Source: Phycisphaerae bacterium
GTDB taxonomy: Bacteria; Planctomycetota; Phycisphaerae; UBA1845; PWPN01
Direction of reading: 5' to 3'
Length of the DNA stretch: 35,183 nucleotides
Assembly: GCA_016928855.1 (NCBI GenBank)
Contig: JAFGKA010000113.1
Location: 1-35,183 of the forward strand
Within the stretch, counting starts at the first letter, position 1; each line of letters starts with the position of its first letter. The notes under the pieces were generated by a model, which was not told the origin of the DNA, searched no databases, and worked only from the letters and a program-made list of their open reading frames with translations. Both the position numbers and the translations under genes were made by a program. This document shows positions 1 to 9,400 of this stretch, in pieces.

Positions 1-942
1 ATCAAGATTCGTACGGTCAAGGGCGTGAGCCGCGAGGTGAACGGGCAGTGGAACTGCTGGGCCGACCCGGACATGAAGATCGCCTACGTTCGGTTGACGG
101 GCTTCATGGAGGATACGGCGGCGGAGTTGAGCGACCAGCTCGAGGCGCTGCATCGTGACGGGATGCGCGGCGTGATTCTCGACCTGCGGTTCAATCCGGG
201 CGGGCTGTTGAAGACGGCGGTCGAGATTTGTGATCTGCTGCTACCGGCGGATCGCGTGATCGTCTCGACGAAGGGACGCGCGTCGAGTCCACAGGAGGTT
301 TCCTCCTCGCGACGAAACGGCCTGATGGACGTGCCCATGATCGTGCTGGTCAACGACATCAGTGCCAGCGCGTCGGAGATCGTGTCGGGCGCCATCCAGG
401 ATCACCACCGCGGCCTGATCGTGGGCGAGCGGACGTTCGGCAAGGGGTTGGTGCAGAATCTCGAAGCGCTCGGCGGACCGAGTGGCGCTTCGTACATCAA
501 GCTGACGACCGCGAAGTACTACCTGCCCAACGGACGGTGCATTCAGAAGGAGCCCGGCAACGCGATCTGGGGCGTGGATCCCGACGTGCTCGTGTCGCTG
601 GTACCGAAGGAGATGCGCCGGGTGTTGGAGCTGCGTCGCAAGGGCGACGTGCTCAAGGGCAAGAATCAACAGGAACTCTCGCTCGATGCGCTCGATTTCG
701 ACGACATGGAGCCGGACGAGGAGCCGAACGGGGCGATGGAAGGCGCCGAGGCTGCCACGTCCCAGCCGACCACGACGCAGGCGGCGGACGCTGAGGACGA
801 GGACGAGAAGGACGAGAACATCCATCCGGAGATCGATCCGCAGTATGAGGCGGCGCTGCTGGTCATGCGCGTACGGCTTCTGTCCAACGAGCCCTGGCCA
901 ATTGAATCCAGGCCGGTGACGGCAAAGGCGGCGGGCCGCTGA
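1..942 (+). CDS. S41 family C-terminal processing peptidase, 5' truncated
   Basis: The frame is open from base 1, so the N-terminal part (normally a signal sequence and PDZ domain) lies outside the window. What remains is the peptidase S41 core, a tail-specific serine protease of the CtpA/Prc type acting in the periplasm or cell envelope. The LDLRFNPGG strand is followed by DISASASEIVSGAIQD and then RTFGKGLVQ. Counting from the GTG at base 25, the second serine of SASASE is residue 115 and the lysine of FGKG is residue 140. That 25-residue spacing is the one seen between the Ser and Lys of the catalytic dyad in this family. The last ~90 residues are unusual: a strongly acidic, low-complexity linker rich in D, E, T and Q (about residues 220-275), then a short helical end. 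The gene converges on the minus-strand STAS gene 40 bases downstream. Family assignment is firm; the substrate is unknown. Confidence 0.93.
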   Translation: MKIRTVKGVSREVNGQWNCWADPDMKIAYVRLTGFMEDTAAELSDQLEALHRDGMRGVILDLRFNPGGLLKTAVEICDLLLPADRVIVSTKGRASSPQEVSSSRRNGLMDVPMIVLVNDISASASEIVSGAIQDHHRGLIVGERTFGKGLVQNLEALGGPSGASYIKLTTAKYYLPNGRCIQKEPGNAIWGVDPDVLVSLVPKEMRRVLELRRKGDVLKGKNQQELSLDALDFDDMEPDEEPNGAMEGAEAATSQPTTTQAADAEDEDEKDENIHPEIDPQYEAALLVMRVRLLSNEPWPIESRPVTAKAAGR

Positions 943-982
943 CGCTTGTACACGGAACGGGGATCGATCGGGGCGGGATACC

Positions 983-1321
983 TTAGAGGTTCATCTGGAG
1001 GCCGGCGAGTCCGCTGGCCACGTCATCCGCGAAATCGAAGATCTTGTCGAGTCCGGTGACCAGGAACACGCCCCATACGTGCGTGCTGATGCCGCACAGC
1101 TTGAGCTTCCGGCCGTTGGAGACGACGAGCTGCTTGCGCAGCTTCAGGAGCTTGGCGATGTTCGACGAGTTCAGGAACGTCACGTCGCCGAAGTTCAGGA
1201 CGACGTCTACATCCTGACGTGAATCGAGCGAGTCAAACAGGGCGTTGATATCGTCGGTGAACTGCGGATCATCCTGCAGTTCGACGACGATGATGTTGTC
1301 CGACCAGTTCTGGATTGTCAT
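983..1321 (-). CDS. STAS-domain protein, anti-sigma-factor-antagonist type
   Basis: This is a 112-residue single-domain protein of the size and pattern of SpoIIAA/RsbV-type STAS proteins. VDVVLNFGDVTFLNSSNIAKLL matches the central strand-loop-helix of the family, where a serine in the loop (here N-S-S at about 63-65) is phosphorylated by a partner anti-sigma kinase. Such proteins usually switch partners between a kinase and a sigma factor. No kinase or sigma gene is visible nearby, so the partner is unknown. It is the last gene of a minus-strand run, starting 44 bases after the stop of the DUF3352-like gene. The ATG at 1321 has only a weak purine stretch upstream (GTGAG), so translation may depend on the upstream gene. 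The residue after the serine is Asn-Ile rather than the common Gly-Leu, so whether this serine is phosphorylated is an inference. Confidence 0.85.
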   Translation of the reverse strand: MTIQNWSDNIIVVELQDDPQFTDDINALFDSLDSRQDVDVVLNFGDVTFLNSSNIAKLLKLRKQLVVSNGRKLKLCGISTHVWGVFLVTGLDKIFDFADDVASGLAGLQMNL

Positions 1322-1365
1322 GCTAGGCTCACAGTATTACCGCGCTTCCAGACCGCGCCGTCACT

Positions 1366-2841
1366 CTACCGGTCAGGCTGGGGGGTGTCAACCGGCGGCT
1401 GACCGGCTGGCGGATCGCTTCCGGGTCCATGCAGGGAAACGAGATTCCGGCGGACGGCTTCGGGCGAGAAGCCGACGATGACCCACCGCGGGTGGAGGCC
1501 GATGGCCGGGCCAGCCAGCCCCAATCGCAAGAACCAGAGCCCGTCGCCTGTCCGCTGAAGCTGCGGGGCCAGCCCGGTATCGGGCGTTTCCGCGAGTTGA
1601 CGGACGAGCGCTGCCTGCCAGGCGCGGAGCATGCCTTCAATAGCCCGCCGGACCTGTTCCGAATCGCCGTCGACTTCAATCGCGACGGTCCACAGGAGTG
1701 GGATCCGCAGCGGGTGCGGCGGATAGTCGTGAATGATGACGCGCGTGCCGAGTTGGGCCAGCAGGTCCTCTTCGACGCGGAAGCCATATTCCTGCTCCAG
1801 CCTGGCCCAGCCGGCGCACAGGCCTTCGCGTTTGGAGACATGTTGTGAGGCCAGCCAGGCTGCGCGCGCGGCCCGTATCCATTCGGCAATCGGCGGGCGC
1901 AGCAGGACGTATCGGGTGGCCGCGGTGGGAATAGCAGCCATGGCGGGGTCTTCGGGTGGCGCCGGTTCGCACAGTGTCACGTGCTGATCGGCGCCGGCCG
2001 TGCGGGAAACGAGATGTGCGGTCACCGCGCGGCCGCGCGTGCCGATCGTGCCGAGCACACGCTCGAGCGATTCGGCGCCGAGGGCTCGGAGTACCTCTTC
2101 CGGCCGGCCTTGTACGACCTCGCCGAGCCTGGTCCGCAGCGGTTCGACGGCGATCATCCATTCGAAGAATGCCACGTCCGCTTCGGCGGTTCGGCGGGCC
2201 TGGGCGGTCCACCCATCGTTGGCGAGTGCGGGTGCATTGCCAGCCAGTACCGCCAGGGCTCGATCAAGGGCGCCTTGACCGATCGCAACCACGAACTGCT
2301 GCTCGACCGCCGCCCATTCGATGATCGCCCACGGTGGCAGGCGCGAATCTGTGAGGCGATAGCGGATGAGGCCTGTTTCGCTGTGCCTGTCCAGACGGCT
2401 CAGTTCCGCGTTGGTGTATGCCGCGAGCAACTGCCGGATCCGCTCGGCGATCGGTTCGTGATCGCCGTTCGTTTCAAACACGAGGACGGCTTGCATGTCG
2501 TTGAGGCGGTAGCCGCCGTTGGACAGTGGCCGCGAGGTGATATCGAGCAGGGCGAACGCACAGGGATAGCGTCCGAGCAACGGCAGGCAGCCGACGATGT
2601 CACCGACGACGCGAGCCTGCGCCGGGAGCAGTCGGAGCTGGGCCCCGAGGGTCAGGAACTGGTGGAAAAGGGCGCCGGACGCGGTGCCCGCCTCCGCCTG
2701 GCCGGTCGTCGGGGCCGTCCCCTGCTCGGGCCGGACGGCGATTGCCCCATAGGCGTCGGCGGGGACATGTGCCAGGGCGTCCGCGGCCGGGGTGGAGGTT
2801 AAGGCAATCACCTGCAATGCGGTGGAGAGGATCAGAAGCAT
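1366..2841 (-). CDS. Secreted protein resembling DUF3352 family
   Basis: This 491-residue protein opens with a hydrophobic segment (about 1-18) and a short-residue region ending TPAADA, consistent with a Sec signal peptide and export. The body resembles DUF3352-type proteins: an opening phrase of the kind ADALAHVPADAYGAIAV, a middle segment of the kind YGFRVEEDLLAQLG, and a closing beta-rich part with HPRWVIVGFSPEAVRRNL that resembles the family's 'self-score' strands. The biochemical function is not known. The ATG at 2841 is preceded by AGGA about 8 bases upstream. It lies 76 bases after nrnA and 44 bases before the STAS gene on the same strand, so it is probably cotranscribed with both. The C-terminus is proline-rich. 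DUF3352 membership is by recollection of family style, not by a profile search. Confidence 0.72.
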   Translation of the reverse strand: MLLILSTALQVIALTSTPAADALAHVPADAYGAIAVRPEQGTAPTTGQAEAGTASGALFHQFLTLGAQLRLLPAQARVVGDIVGCLPLLGRYPCAFALLDITSRPLSNGGYRLNDMQAVLVFETNGDHEPIAERIRQLLAAYTNAELSRLDRHSETGLIRYRLTDSRLPPWAIIEWAAVEQQFVVAIGQGALDRALAVLAGNAPALANDGWTAQARRTAEADVAFFEWMIAVEPLRTRLGEVVQGRPEEVLRALGAESLERVLGTIGTRGRAVTAHLVSRTAGADQHVTLCEPAPPEDPAMAAIPTAATRYVLLRPPIAEWIRAARAAWLASQHVSKREGLCAGWARLEQEYGFRVEEDLLAQLGTRVIIHDYPPHPLRIPLLWTVAIEVDGDSEQVRRAIEGMLRAWQAALVRQLAETPDTGLAPQLQRTGDGLWFLRLGLAGPAIGLHPRWVIVGFSPEAVRRNLVSLHGPGSDPPAGQPPVDTPQPDR

Positions 2842-2917
2842 GCCGGGTATCCTGCGTTCGCGTGGGCTCTGGCGGGATCATAAGAGCATCTCCGCCGGGT
2901 GCAACCACACGGTCGGC

Positions 2918-3973
2918 TCAGGTGTGGGTTGGCCCCGCGGCGGCCAGCGCGGCTCGCAACGCGGCCAGGACACGCGATCGCGCCTCGGCGATCGGTCCGG
3001 GCATGCGGGCACCAGCGGCCCGCGCGTGCCCGCCGCCGCCGAACGTGCGGGCAATCGCGGCGACATCGACGTCGTGGCCGCACACATAGGGCGCCTTGCT
3101 TCGCAGATTGAGCCGGATCTGGCCGTCCGGCTGCTCGATGAGCAACGTGGATGCGACGACGTCCGCAAGTTCCTGCAGCTCCTGCACGAGGTCTTCGGTG
3201 TCGGCCTGTGTGGCGCCGGCTTGCGCGAATGCGTCTTGCGTGAGGATCGCCGAGGCGAGTCGGTCGTCGGCATCCATATCGAGCGTGGCCAGCATGGCGG
3301 CCTTGAGCCGGACGCGGGCCGGGGTCGAGCGATCGTAGATCGCCGTATACCACCGATCCGGCTGCACGCCGCGGTCCAGCAGTTCGGCCGCGGCGGATAG
3401 CGTGCGGGCGTCCGTGTTCGAGAAACGGAACCAGCCGGTATCGGTGGCCATGCCAATGAAGAGGGCGTCGGCCGTCTCGATGTCCGCGTTGTCGAGCCAT
3501 CCCATCGCGCGGGCCCACTCGTGAACGAGTAGTGCGGCGGCAGACGCGGTTTCGTCGATGAGGTACGCCTGCGGCACCGTCGCTTCCTGGTCGGCCCCGA
3601 CGAGCGTCTCGCGTGTCTTGTGGTGGTCGACGACAATACGCGGCAGTGCTGATGCCCGGAGGAATTCGGCGATCGGTTCGAGCTGCGTCCACGTGCAGGT
3701 GTCGAGCACGACGATTCCGTCGGCCGCGTCGGCGGCTTGCGTCGCTGGCCAGCGTGTGAATGGCTCGGTGCGGATCCAGGTTTCATACCGGGCGGGTGGC
3801 GCGTCGGAGAGAATGGCCGTCGCATCGGCGCCCCAGCTTCGGCAGAACCGCCGCATGGCGATCAATGAGCCCAGCGAATCACCGTCCGGCCGCGCGTGCG
3901 CCACGAGGAGCGGGCGGTGCCATTTCTTTAGCATCTGGCCGGCACGAATCCACTGATCGTTGGAGATAGCCAT
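2918..3973 (-). CDS. nrnA: Bifunctional oligoribonuclease / PAP phosphatase, DHH family
   Basis: This 351-residue DHH/DHHA1 phosphoesterase is predicted to degrade 2-5 nt RNAs and to dephosphorylate 3'-phosphoadenosine 5'-phosphate in the cytoplasm. The metal-binding motifs are visible in order: HARPDGDSLGS (26-36), VLDTC (Asp 91), and the signature DHH (116-118) in IVVDHHKT. The C-terminal DHHA1 substrate-binding motif is FGGGGHARAAG (about 311-321). The frame is open further upstream to 4090, but the extension is arginine-rich and unlike the family. The ATG at 3973 is chosen because GGGAGG lies 5-8 bases upstream and MAISNDQWIRAGQ matches typical NrnA starts. It follows ribF by 40 bases on the same strand, which supports an operon. 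A 6-bp hairpin (GTTGTC-GTT-GACAAC, 4000-4014) sits in that gap, overlapping the ribF stop. Confidence 0.94.
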   Translation of the reverse strand: MAISNDQWIRAGQMLKKWHRPLLVAHARPDGDSLGSLIAMRRFCRSWGADATAILSDAPPARYETWIRTEPFTRWPATQAADAADGIVVLDTCTWTQLEPIAEFLRASALPRIVVDHHKTRETLVGADQEATVPQAYLIDETASAAALLVHEWARAMGWLDNADIETADALFIGMATDTGWFRFSNTDARTLSAAAELLDRGVQPDRWYTAIYDRSTPARVRLKAAMLATLDMDADDRLASAILTQDAFAQAGATQADTEDLVQELQELADVVASTLLIEQPDGQIRLNLRSKAPYVCGHDVDVAAIARTFGGGGHARAAGARMPGPIAEARSRVLAALRAALAAAGPTHT

Positions 3974-4013
3974 GCATCCTCCCGGCTGTGGGCCCAGCGG
4001 TTGTCGTTGACAA

Positions 4014-4955
4014 CTACGCCGTCGGCGCCCGGTGGCGGACGGCTTCGACGTCCTGCGCGATCTGCGCCTGGAGCGCTTCGGCCGAGTCAAAATATTCCTG
4101 GCCGCGAAGCCATGCCGTGAATTCGATACGCATCTCTTTTCCGTAAACGGCGCGATCGAAGTCCAGCAGGTGGGCCTCGATCAGTCTAGCCGTGCCCTGG
4201 AATGTCGGCGTGCGGCCGACGCTGATCGCGGCGGGGAAGGTCTCGCCCGAAACCGTCGCCTGCCCGGCGTAGACGCCTTCAGCGGGCAGCAACTGGTCAG
4301 GAGTGGCGACATTTGCGGTCGGAAACCCGAGTTCACGACCACGGCCGTGGCCCTCGACCACGGGGCCGATCACGCCGTACGGGCGTCCGAGCGCACGCGC
4401 GGCCAGGGCGACGTCGCCGGCGGAGAGTGCCCGGCGGATCATCGAACTCGATATCACGTCATAGCGTCCCGGGGCGGTCTGAAGCTGAACGGGTTCGACG
4501 ATTTTGACGTCGAAGCCATATCGGGCTCCAGCGGCCCGCAGTGTGTCCACGTTGCCTTGGCGGTGCTTTCCGTAGTTGAACGAGGGGCCCTCGACGACGA
4601 CGGCCGCCTTGAAGAGGCGGAGAATCACATCCTGGACGAAGGCGTCAGCCTCGATCGACAGGAGGTGCGCGTCGGTCTGCACGACGACGACGGCGTCGGC
4701 TCCGTACTCAGCGAGCCGGATGAGTTTCTCGTTCATCGGCGTCAGGACGGCCGGAGCCGTGTCGGGCATCAGCACGGCGAGCGGGTGGGGCTCGAATGTG
4801 ACCGCGACGAGGGGGCCCGCGACGGTACCGGCTCGGCGGACGGCGGTTTCCAGAATCCGCTGATGGCCGAGGTGGACCCCGTCGAAGTTGCCGATACTCA
4901 GGACGCCTCCGGCAAGGTTCGCTCCAACCGCATCAAGACCAAAGACCACACGCAT
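4014..4955 (-). CDS. ribF: Bifunctional riboflavin kinase / FAD synthetase
   Basis: This 313-residue cytoplasmic enzyme converts riboflavin to FMN and FMN to FAD. The N-terminal nucleotidylyltransferase domain carries IGNFDGVHLGHQ (21-32, HxGH class), the phrase AVTFEPHPL, and ISSSMIRRAL (168-177). The C-terminal flavokinase domain begins with the GHGRGRELGFPTANV motif (203-216), containing the PTAN Mg-ATP/flavin-binding core. Its length is normal for the family. It is the first gene of the minus-strand run ribF-nrnA-DUF3352-STAS. The ATG at 4955 has no strong Shine-Dalgarno sequence (CGTGAACCAGC precedes it), but the protein aligns with family starts there. A sigma70-like promoter lies about 94 bases upstream. 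No FMN-riboswitch-like sequence was recognised in the leader. Confidence 0.97.
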   Translation of the reverse strand: MRVVFGLDAVGANLAGGVLSIGNFDGVHLGHQRILETAVRRAGTVAGPLVAVTFEPHPLAVLMPDTAPAVLTPMNEKLIRLAEYGADAVVVVQTDAHLLSIEADAFVQDVILRLFKAAVVVEGPSFNYGKHRQGNVDTLRAAGARYGFDVKIVEPVQLQTAPGRYDVISSSMIRRALSAGDVALAARALGRPYGVIGPVVEGHGRGRELGFPTANVATPDQLLPAEGVYAGQATVSGETFPAAISVGRTPTFQGTARLIEAHLLDFDRAVYGKEMRIEFTAWLRGQEYFDSAEALQAQIAQDVEAVRHRAPTA

Positions 4956-5048
4956 GCTGGTTCACGTTGTTGGGTCGCCGAGGCGCCGGCAGGGCGGGGC
5001 TTCGGCGAACATTCCATCGGGGTACCGGGATTTCGCATGTTGCTCGCT

Positions 5049-5084
5049 CCCCGATTTTATATGAAGCGGTCCGTGCTGCCGCAA
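5049..5084 (-). promoter_or_regulatory. Predicted sigma70-type promoter for ribF operon
   Basis: Read on the minus strand, TTGCGG (5084-5079) and TATAAA (5061-5056) are separated by exactly 17 bases. Transcription would begin near 5049, giving a leader of about 94 bases before the ribF ATG at 4955. It is the only AT-rich patch in the divergent gap between ribF and the GT4-like gene. The call is based on sequence match only. Confidence 0.45.
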
Positions 5085-5100
5085 GCGGGGCTCCTGGCCG

Positions 5101-6297
5101 GTGCGTGGATTCCAATGGTCCTGGGGGGTGTTGGCGGGCGTATTCGGGTTTGACATCATTCCGTGGGCCCGTTCCAATCGGCGCACCGTGACGCCAGATT
5201 CGGGACAATCCGGGGGAGCCGGGGCGGCTGGGCCGCATGTGCTCCTGGTCATCGACGATGAGTCGGTCGAACGTTTTGGCCGCGTGACGAAGCTGATCGT
5301 GGTCGGCCTGATGGACGCCGCGGTTCGGGTAACGGTTCTGGCGCGGACGCTCCGTTTGCCTGACGCGCTCGAACTCGGTCCGTGCACGGTTATCCATGTG
5401 CCCCCATCGCGCTGGCGTCCGCGGTCGAAGCTGCCGCCGGATGTCGCCAAGCGGATTGTGGAGGCCAAGGTCGACGTCGTCGAATGCCTTTCGGTGCGGC
5501 TGTTGGAATGGGTGCTGCGGCAGCCGGAGTTCGGTCGTTTTCCGATTGCGGCCCATATCACCGATTCGGTGGATCTCTTGCAGTGGGCGACCGTGGGCAA
5601 GACGCGACCGCGGTTGTGGGCGTTGCCGTCGACACCGGTCTTGTCGGAGGGGGTCCTGCGGGCGAAGTGTTCATCCGCGCGATTCATGAAGCTGGTTCGG
5701 TTGGGTATCACGGGCCGGGCGGCGACATCGATCATGGCCGCGTCCGACCACATCGCGTCGGCAATCGTCGTGACACCGCTGGTGGCCGACTGTGGGCTCG
5801 ACTGCGTGCTGTACGCGCTGCAGGCCGTGCTGAGTAAAGGGCACGAGACGGCGTTGTTCGTGCTCGGGACGGGGCCGGCGGAGCGGCGGTTTCGGCGGCT
5901 GGCGCAGCAACTGCGGCTTCATGGCGCGGTGACTTTCGTGGGCAAGCTCTCGCAATGGGAGGCGGCCTTGCCGGGCTGCGACATTCTGCTGGTGCCGCGT
6001 CGGCCGGCGCGCTGGTCGTGCCATGTGTTGCAGGCGATGGTGGTGGGGCGTGCGGTTCTGGCGCCGCGCGATCACGAGGAAGACAATCTGCTTCACGACC
6101 GGACGGCGTGCCTGTTCGCGCCAGGCGATCCGGCCGATCTGGCGGTGCAGTGGGGGCGGCTGGTGGCCGAGCCGGAGACGGCCTGCCGCATTGGCGAGGG
6201 GGCGCAGGAGTTCGTCAAGACGCAGCACAGTCTGAGCGTGATGGAGAGCGCGCTCGTGGAACTGTATGGCGAGATGCTCGCCCCGGCGGCCGGATAG
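5101..6297 (+). CDS. GT4-like glycosyltransferase, probably degenerate
   Basis: This is a protein of up to 398 residues with the two-half layout of GT-B fold, family-4-type glycosyltransferases. An N-terminal Rossmann-like half starts at HVLLVIDDESVERFG (about 46-60). The C-terminal half has VLGTGPAERRFRRLA and VTFVGKLSQWEAALPGCDILLVPRR, followed by HVLQAMVVGRAVLAP. In active GT4 enzymes the last stretch carries an E-x7-E motif with the second Glu in a 'lEAmA.G' context. Here that position is Gln (LQAM) and the residue eight before it is Ala, so both glutamates are missing. It may be inactive or a divergent enzyme. The start is uncertain: GTG codons at 5101, 5128, 5188 and 5239 are all in frame, none with a convincing Shine-Dalgarno sequence, and the conserved part begins near 5239. 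It stands alone, divergent from ribF. Confidence 0.72.
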   Translation: MRGFQWSWGVLAGVFGFDIIPWARSNRRTVTPDSGQSGGAGAAGPHVLLVIDDESVERFGRVTKLIVVGLMDAAVRVTVLARTLRLPDALELGPCTVIHVPPSRWRPRSKLPPDVAKRIVEAKVDVVECLSVRLLEWVLRQPEFGRFPIAAHITDSVDLLQWATVGKTRPRLWALPSTPVLSEGVLRAKCSSARFMKLVRLGITGRAATSIMAASDHIASAIVVTPLVADCGLDCVLYALQAVLSKGHETALFVLGTGPAERRFRRLAQQLRLHGAVTFVGKLSQWEAALPGCDILLVPRRPARWSCHVLQAMVVGRAVLAPRDHEEDNLLHDRTACLFAPGDPADLAVQWGRLVAEPETACRIGEGAQEFVKTQHSLSVMESALVELYGEMLAPAAG

Positions 6298-6384
6298 GCC
6301 CGCATCGGCTTTGCCGTGCCGGACTGCATTCAGCGGTCGGGATCGCTCCGCAATCAGCAATTACAATTCACAATGCATAAACGC

Positions 6385-6430
6385 CGATGCCCCTGCGTGA
6401 GTCGGTTGTTCGACTCGCACAGGGGCATCG
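6385..6430. terminator. Putative bidirectional terminator hairpin
   Basis: CGATGCCCCTGCGTGAGTCG (6385-6404) and CGACTCGCACAGGGGCATCG (6411-6430) form a 20-bp stem with 18 exact pairs around a 6-base loop. It sits between the convergent GT4-like gene (ends 6297) and the FG-GAP gene (ends 6469). Neither side has a clear T-run, so intrinsic termination would be weak. On the minus strand the following bases are moderately AT-rich. Confidence 0.5.
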
Positions 6431-6468
6431 GGTTGATCACGTCGTTCTGGTCGAACGGCGCCGGCCGC

Positions 6469-9400
6469 TTAGTCGGTCGGGAAGCCGAAGATCAGGTAGA
6501 CTTCACCGCCCTGGACGACGGTGCCACCAGGGGCTTGGTTGTTGCCGGCGCTGGCCACGGGGGCACCGATGAGGATGTCAGCGTAGCCGTCCTGGTTGAT
6601 GTCGCCAGCCCAGGTCAGGTTCCGGGCCCGCATGCCGGTGGTGCCGAGCGTTCCCGGCGTGGCCGGGTCGTACGGGGCTACCTCACCACCGCCGAGCCGG
6701 TCGCCGGCCTCGCGGCCGATGAAGACCAGGCCCTTGAGTCCGCCTGGCTTGCCGACGTCGGCGAGGTTGTACACGAGTTCTTCGCGGTCGAGTTGGCCGT
6801 TGCCGTTCTTGTCGGTGCCGATGTCGTTCGACCCGAAGATCAGGTAGACCTTGCCGGCGTTGGCGGCTTCGGCGGTGCCGTCCCCATCGATATCGACTCT
6901 GGCACCCGGTGCCGCGATGAGCAGGTCCGGTTTGCCGTCGCCGTCGAAGTCGCCGGCATAGCCGACATTGAAGCCAGCTTGGTCATTGACCTGCTCGCCC
7001 TTGAAGATCGCCGCAAGACCGTTGTGCACGAGATCCCGCGCCGGATTCGGATCCTCGATGCGGAAACCGTCGGCCGGGCTTTGCAGGTATGGATTGCCGA
7101 AGAGGATCACGACCTCGCCGCGTTGATTGTCGTGCATATGGTTGCCCAGCACGACGTCAGGCAGGCCGTCATGGTTCAGGTCAAGCACCTCGGCGATGCC
7201 ATCGCCGTTGAGGTCGGCACCGAAGCCGACACAGTGGCCGAGCCGGTCGTTGCCCCGGCCGCGGATCAATGCGCCGAAGAGCTTCGAGCCGTCCGTGGAG
7301 CCCGCCTCGATGACCGACAGATCGCGGTCGTTGTCGAGGCCGGTCATGCGCCGGTACAGCAGGTAGACAGCGCCGCTGTTGTCGCCTCCGCTCAGCGAAC
7401 TGAACGCCGACGGCGCGCCGATCAGGACATCGCCGAGCGCGTCGTTGTTAAAGTCGGCCGTCCCCGCGACGTGGAAGCCAAGCTGCTCACCCGACCGTGG
7501 GGCGCCGTTACTGACGTAGAACGTGGGACTGAACGGGGAGCCCTCGGGCAGAGGCGTCCAGTAGCCCAAGCCGTTAGAGCCGGGCCTGCCTTCGTTCTTG
7601 CCGACCACGTACTGATAGGGCCGTGGCCCGTAGGGCCGGTCCCACATGCCGTCATTGGTCGGATGTCCGTAAGCCGGGTCATAGGAATAGGCCAGATTGC
7701 GCATCTTGATCTGGTAGGCCTTGCCGGTCGGGGTTCGCGTCGCCGGATCGAATTCTTCGGGATCCTGAACCTTCTCGGGTGAGTAGGCGGGCGCGCCGAT
7801 CAGCAGCATGTCATCCACGAACGAGATCGACTGCGCGAACTGGTCTCCGAGGCCCTCGCCCAGGAGGCGGAATCCGTATTGGCGATGCGAGGTATTCGTA
7901 TAGAAGCCCGTGCTCAGAAAGACGCCGTCTTCGGTGGTGGATGGCCGCTGGTCGCCCACGATGGGCTCGCCAGGGTTGGCCGAGACGGGCGAATCGCTGG
8001 CGTCCCTGAGTTGCGGGCATTTGCATATCTCATGGTTGTTGTGACCACTGCGTGAGCCATTTGGCCACAAGCGGCCATTGTTCCAGACCGGGATGGCATC
8101 GTCAGCGACCAACTCGGGGAAGAAACCGTACCCGTGGTCCACGGCGGTCTCGCTACAATCGTCTGCCTCGAAACCGGGCGGAACGACGGGGGAGGGGAAC
8201 GCGCAATCCATCACATCACTGCAATCGCTGCGCGGTTGATCGCAGGCATCGCCAAAACCGTTCCCGTTGCGGTCGGTTTGGTCAGCATTCGGGATGTCGG
8301 GACAGTTGTCGGTCGCGTCTCCTATGCCGTCTCCGTCGATGTCGTCCTCGCAGAGATCGCCGATGCCGTTGCGATCGACGTCTTCCTGGTTCGGATTGGG
8401 CACCCCCACGCAGTTGTCCGAGGCATTGGGACGGCCATCGCCGTCCATGTCATCATCGCAGGCGTCGCCGATATCGTTGCCATCAATATCTGTCTGCAGA
8501 GGGTTGTAGCGGCCACGGCAGTTGTCCACGCAATCGGTCCCGTCGGCGAGCAGTTGGGGGTTGCACATGGGCCAACCGTACTGCGGCGCCTGGTTGTTGG
8601 GAGTCGGATCCGGAATGCCGTCGCCGTCGACATCGGGCAGTACGCCCGGCATCGCCGGGTCGCAGGCGTCGCCGACTCCGTTCGGGGCTATTTGCGGCGG
8701 ATCGTCCTCCGTCGGGTTGGCATCCTCCTGACGAGGGTTGAAATGGAATGGACAGTTGTCGTCGCAATCACTGGTTTCGGGACCGACACACGGGTTGTCC
8801 CTGGCTGTGCCGCTGCCGTCGCCATCATCCGGGATACCATCGCCGTCCGAATCCAGCGGGACGCATCCCCATCGGTTGAGCGGATGCTGGGGATGCATCG
8901 GCGTCCGTGTAAGCGTACCCCCCTGGAAACTCTGCCCCATGCTTAGCAGGGAAACAACGCGGCTGCCGTTGGGCCACTGGGCGGTCGGATTGTACATCAG
9001 CTCCTCTGTGCTGGAGACGAGGACCGCGCCGCCGCGGAGGAAGTGCCCCTCCTTTGTCAATGCGGTTCCTCGGATCGAGTTGGCGTTCGGGACGCCGAAG
9101 ACCAGTTCGGGCAAATCATCCGAGTCCTGGTCCGGGATCGCGATGACCTGCGTGATTCCGCCGTAATCGCCAGGTGTCCAGGAGGCTCCTGGCACAATGG
9201 TGGTCGCAACGCCTTCGAACACGAGGCCGGGCAGGCCGGCGGTGTTGAGTACGCCAGTGGCGTTGAGCTTGAACGTCTTGCCAGTCAGATGCGGTCCGCC
9301 ATAAACGAGGTAGGCCTCGCCGGCCGCGGCGCCGCCCGTGCTCTGGCCGGAGTTCGGCTTGCCGAACTGCGAGACGATCACGAAGTCGTCGATGCCGTCG

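Noticed and set aside
937-953. Minus-strand translation MYKRQ, reminiscent of a sequencing-adapter artefact (VYKRQ)
   Set aside because: The bases read GTGTACAAGCGTCAG, not the adapter's GTGTATAAGAGACAG, and the surrounding sequence is continuous with the peptidase stop region. It is a coincidence.
4956-5060. Possible FMN riboswitch upstream of ribF
   Set aside because: The leader is only about 94 bases and lacks the conserved AGGAUAU and related RFN-element segments.
5061-5153. Small plus-strand frame starting ATGAAGCGG in the ribF/GT4 gap
   Set aside because: It has about 30 codons, no Shine-Dalgarno sequence, overlaps the GT4-like frame, and its ATG lies inside the predicted minus-strand -10 box.
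8250-8860. Repetitive GATCC/CGTCGTC-like DNA inside the giant gene as a possible mobile repeat
   Set aside because: The repetition is explained by codons for DxDxDG calcium-binding repeats of the thrombospondin-3 block.
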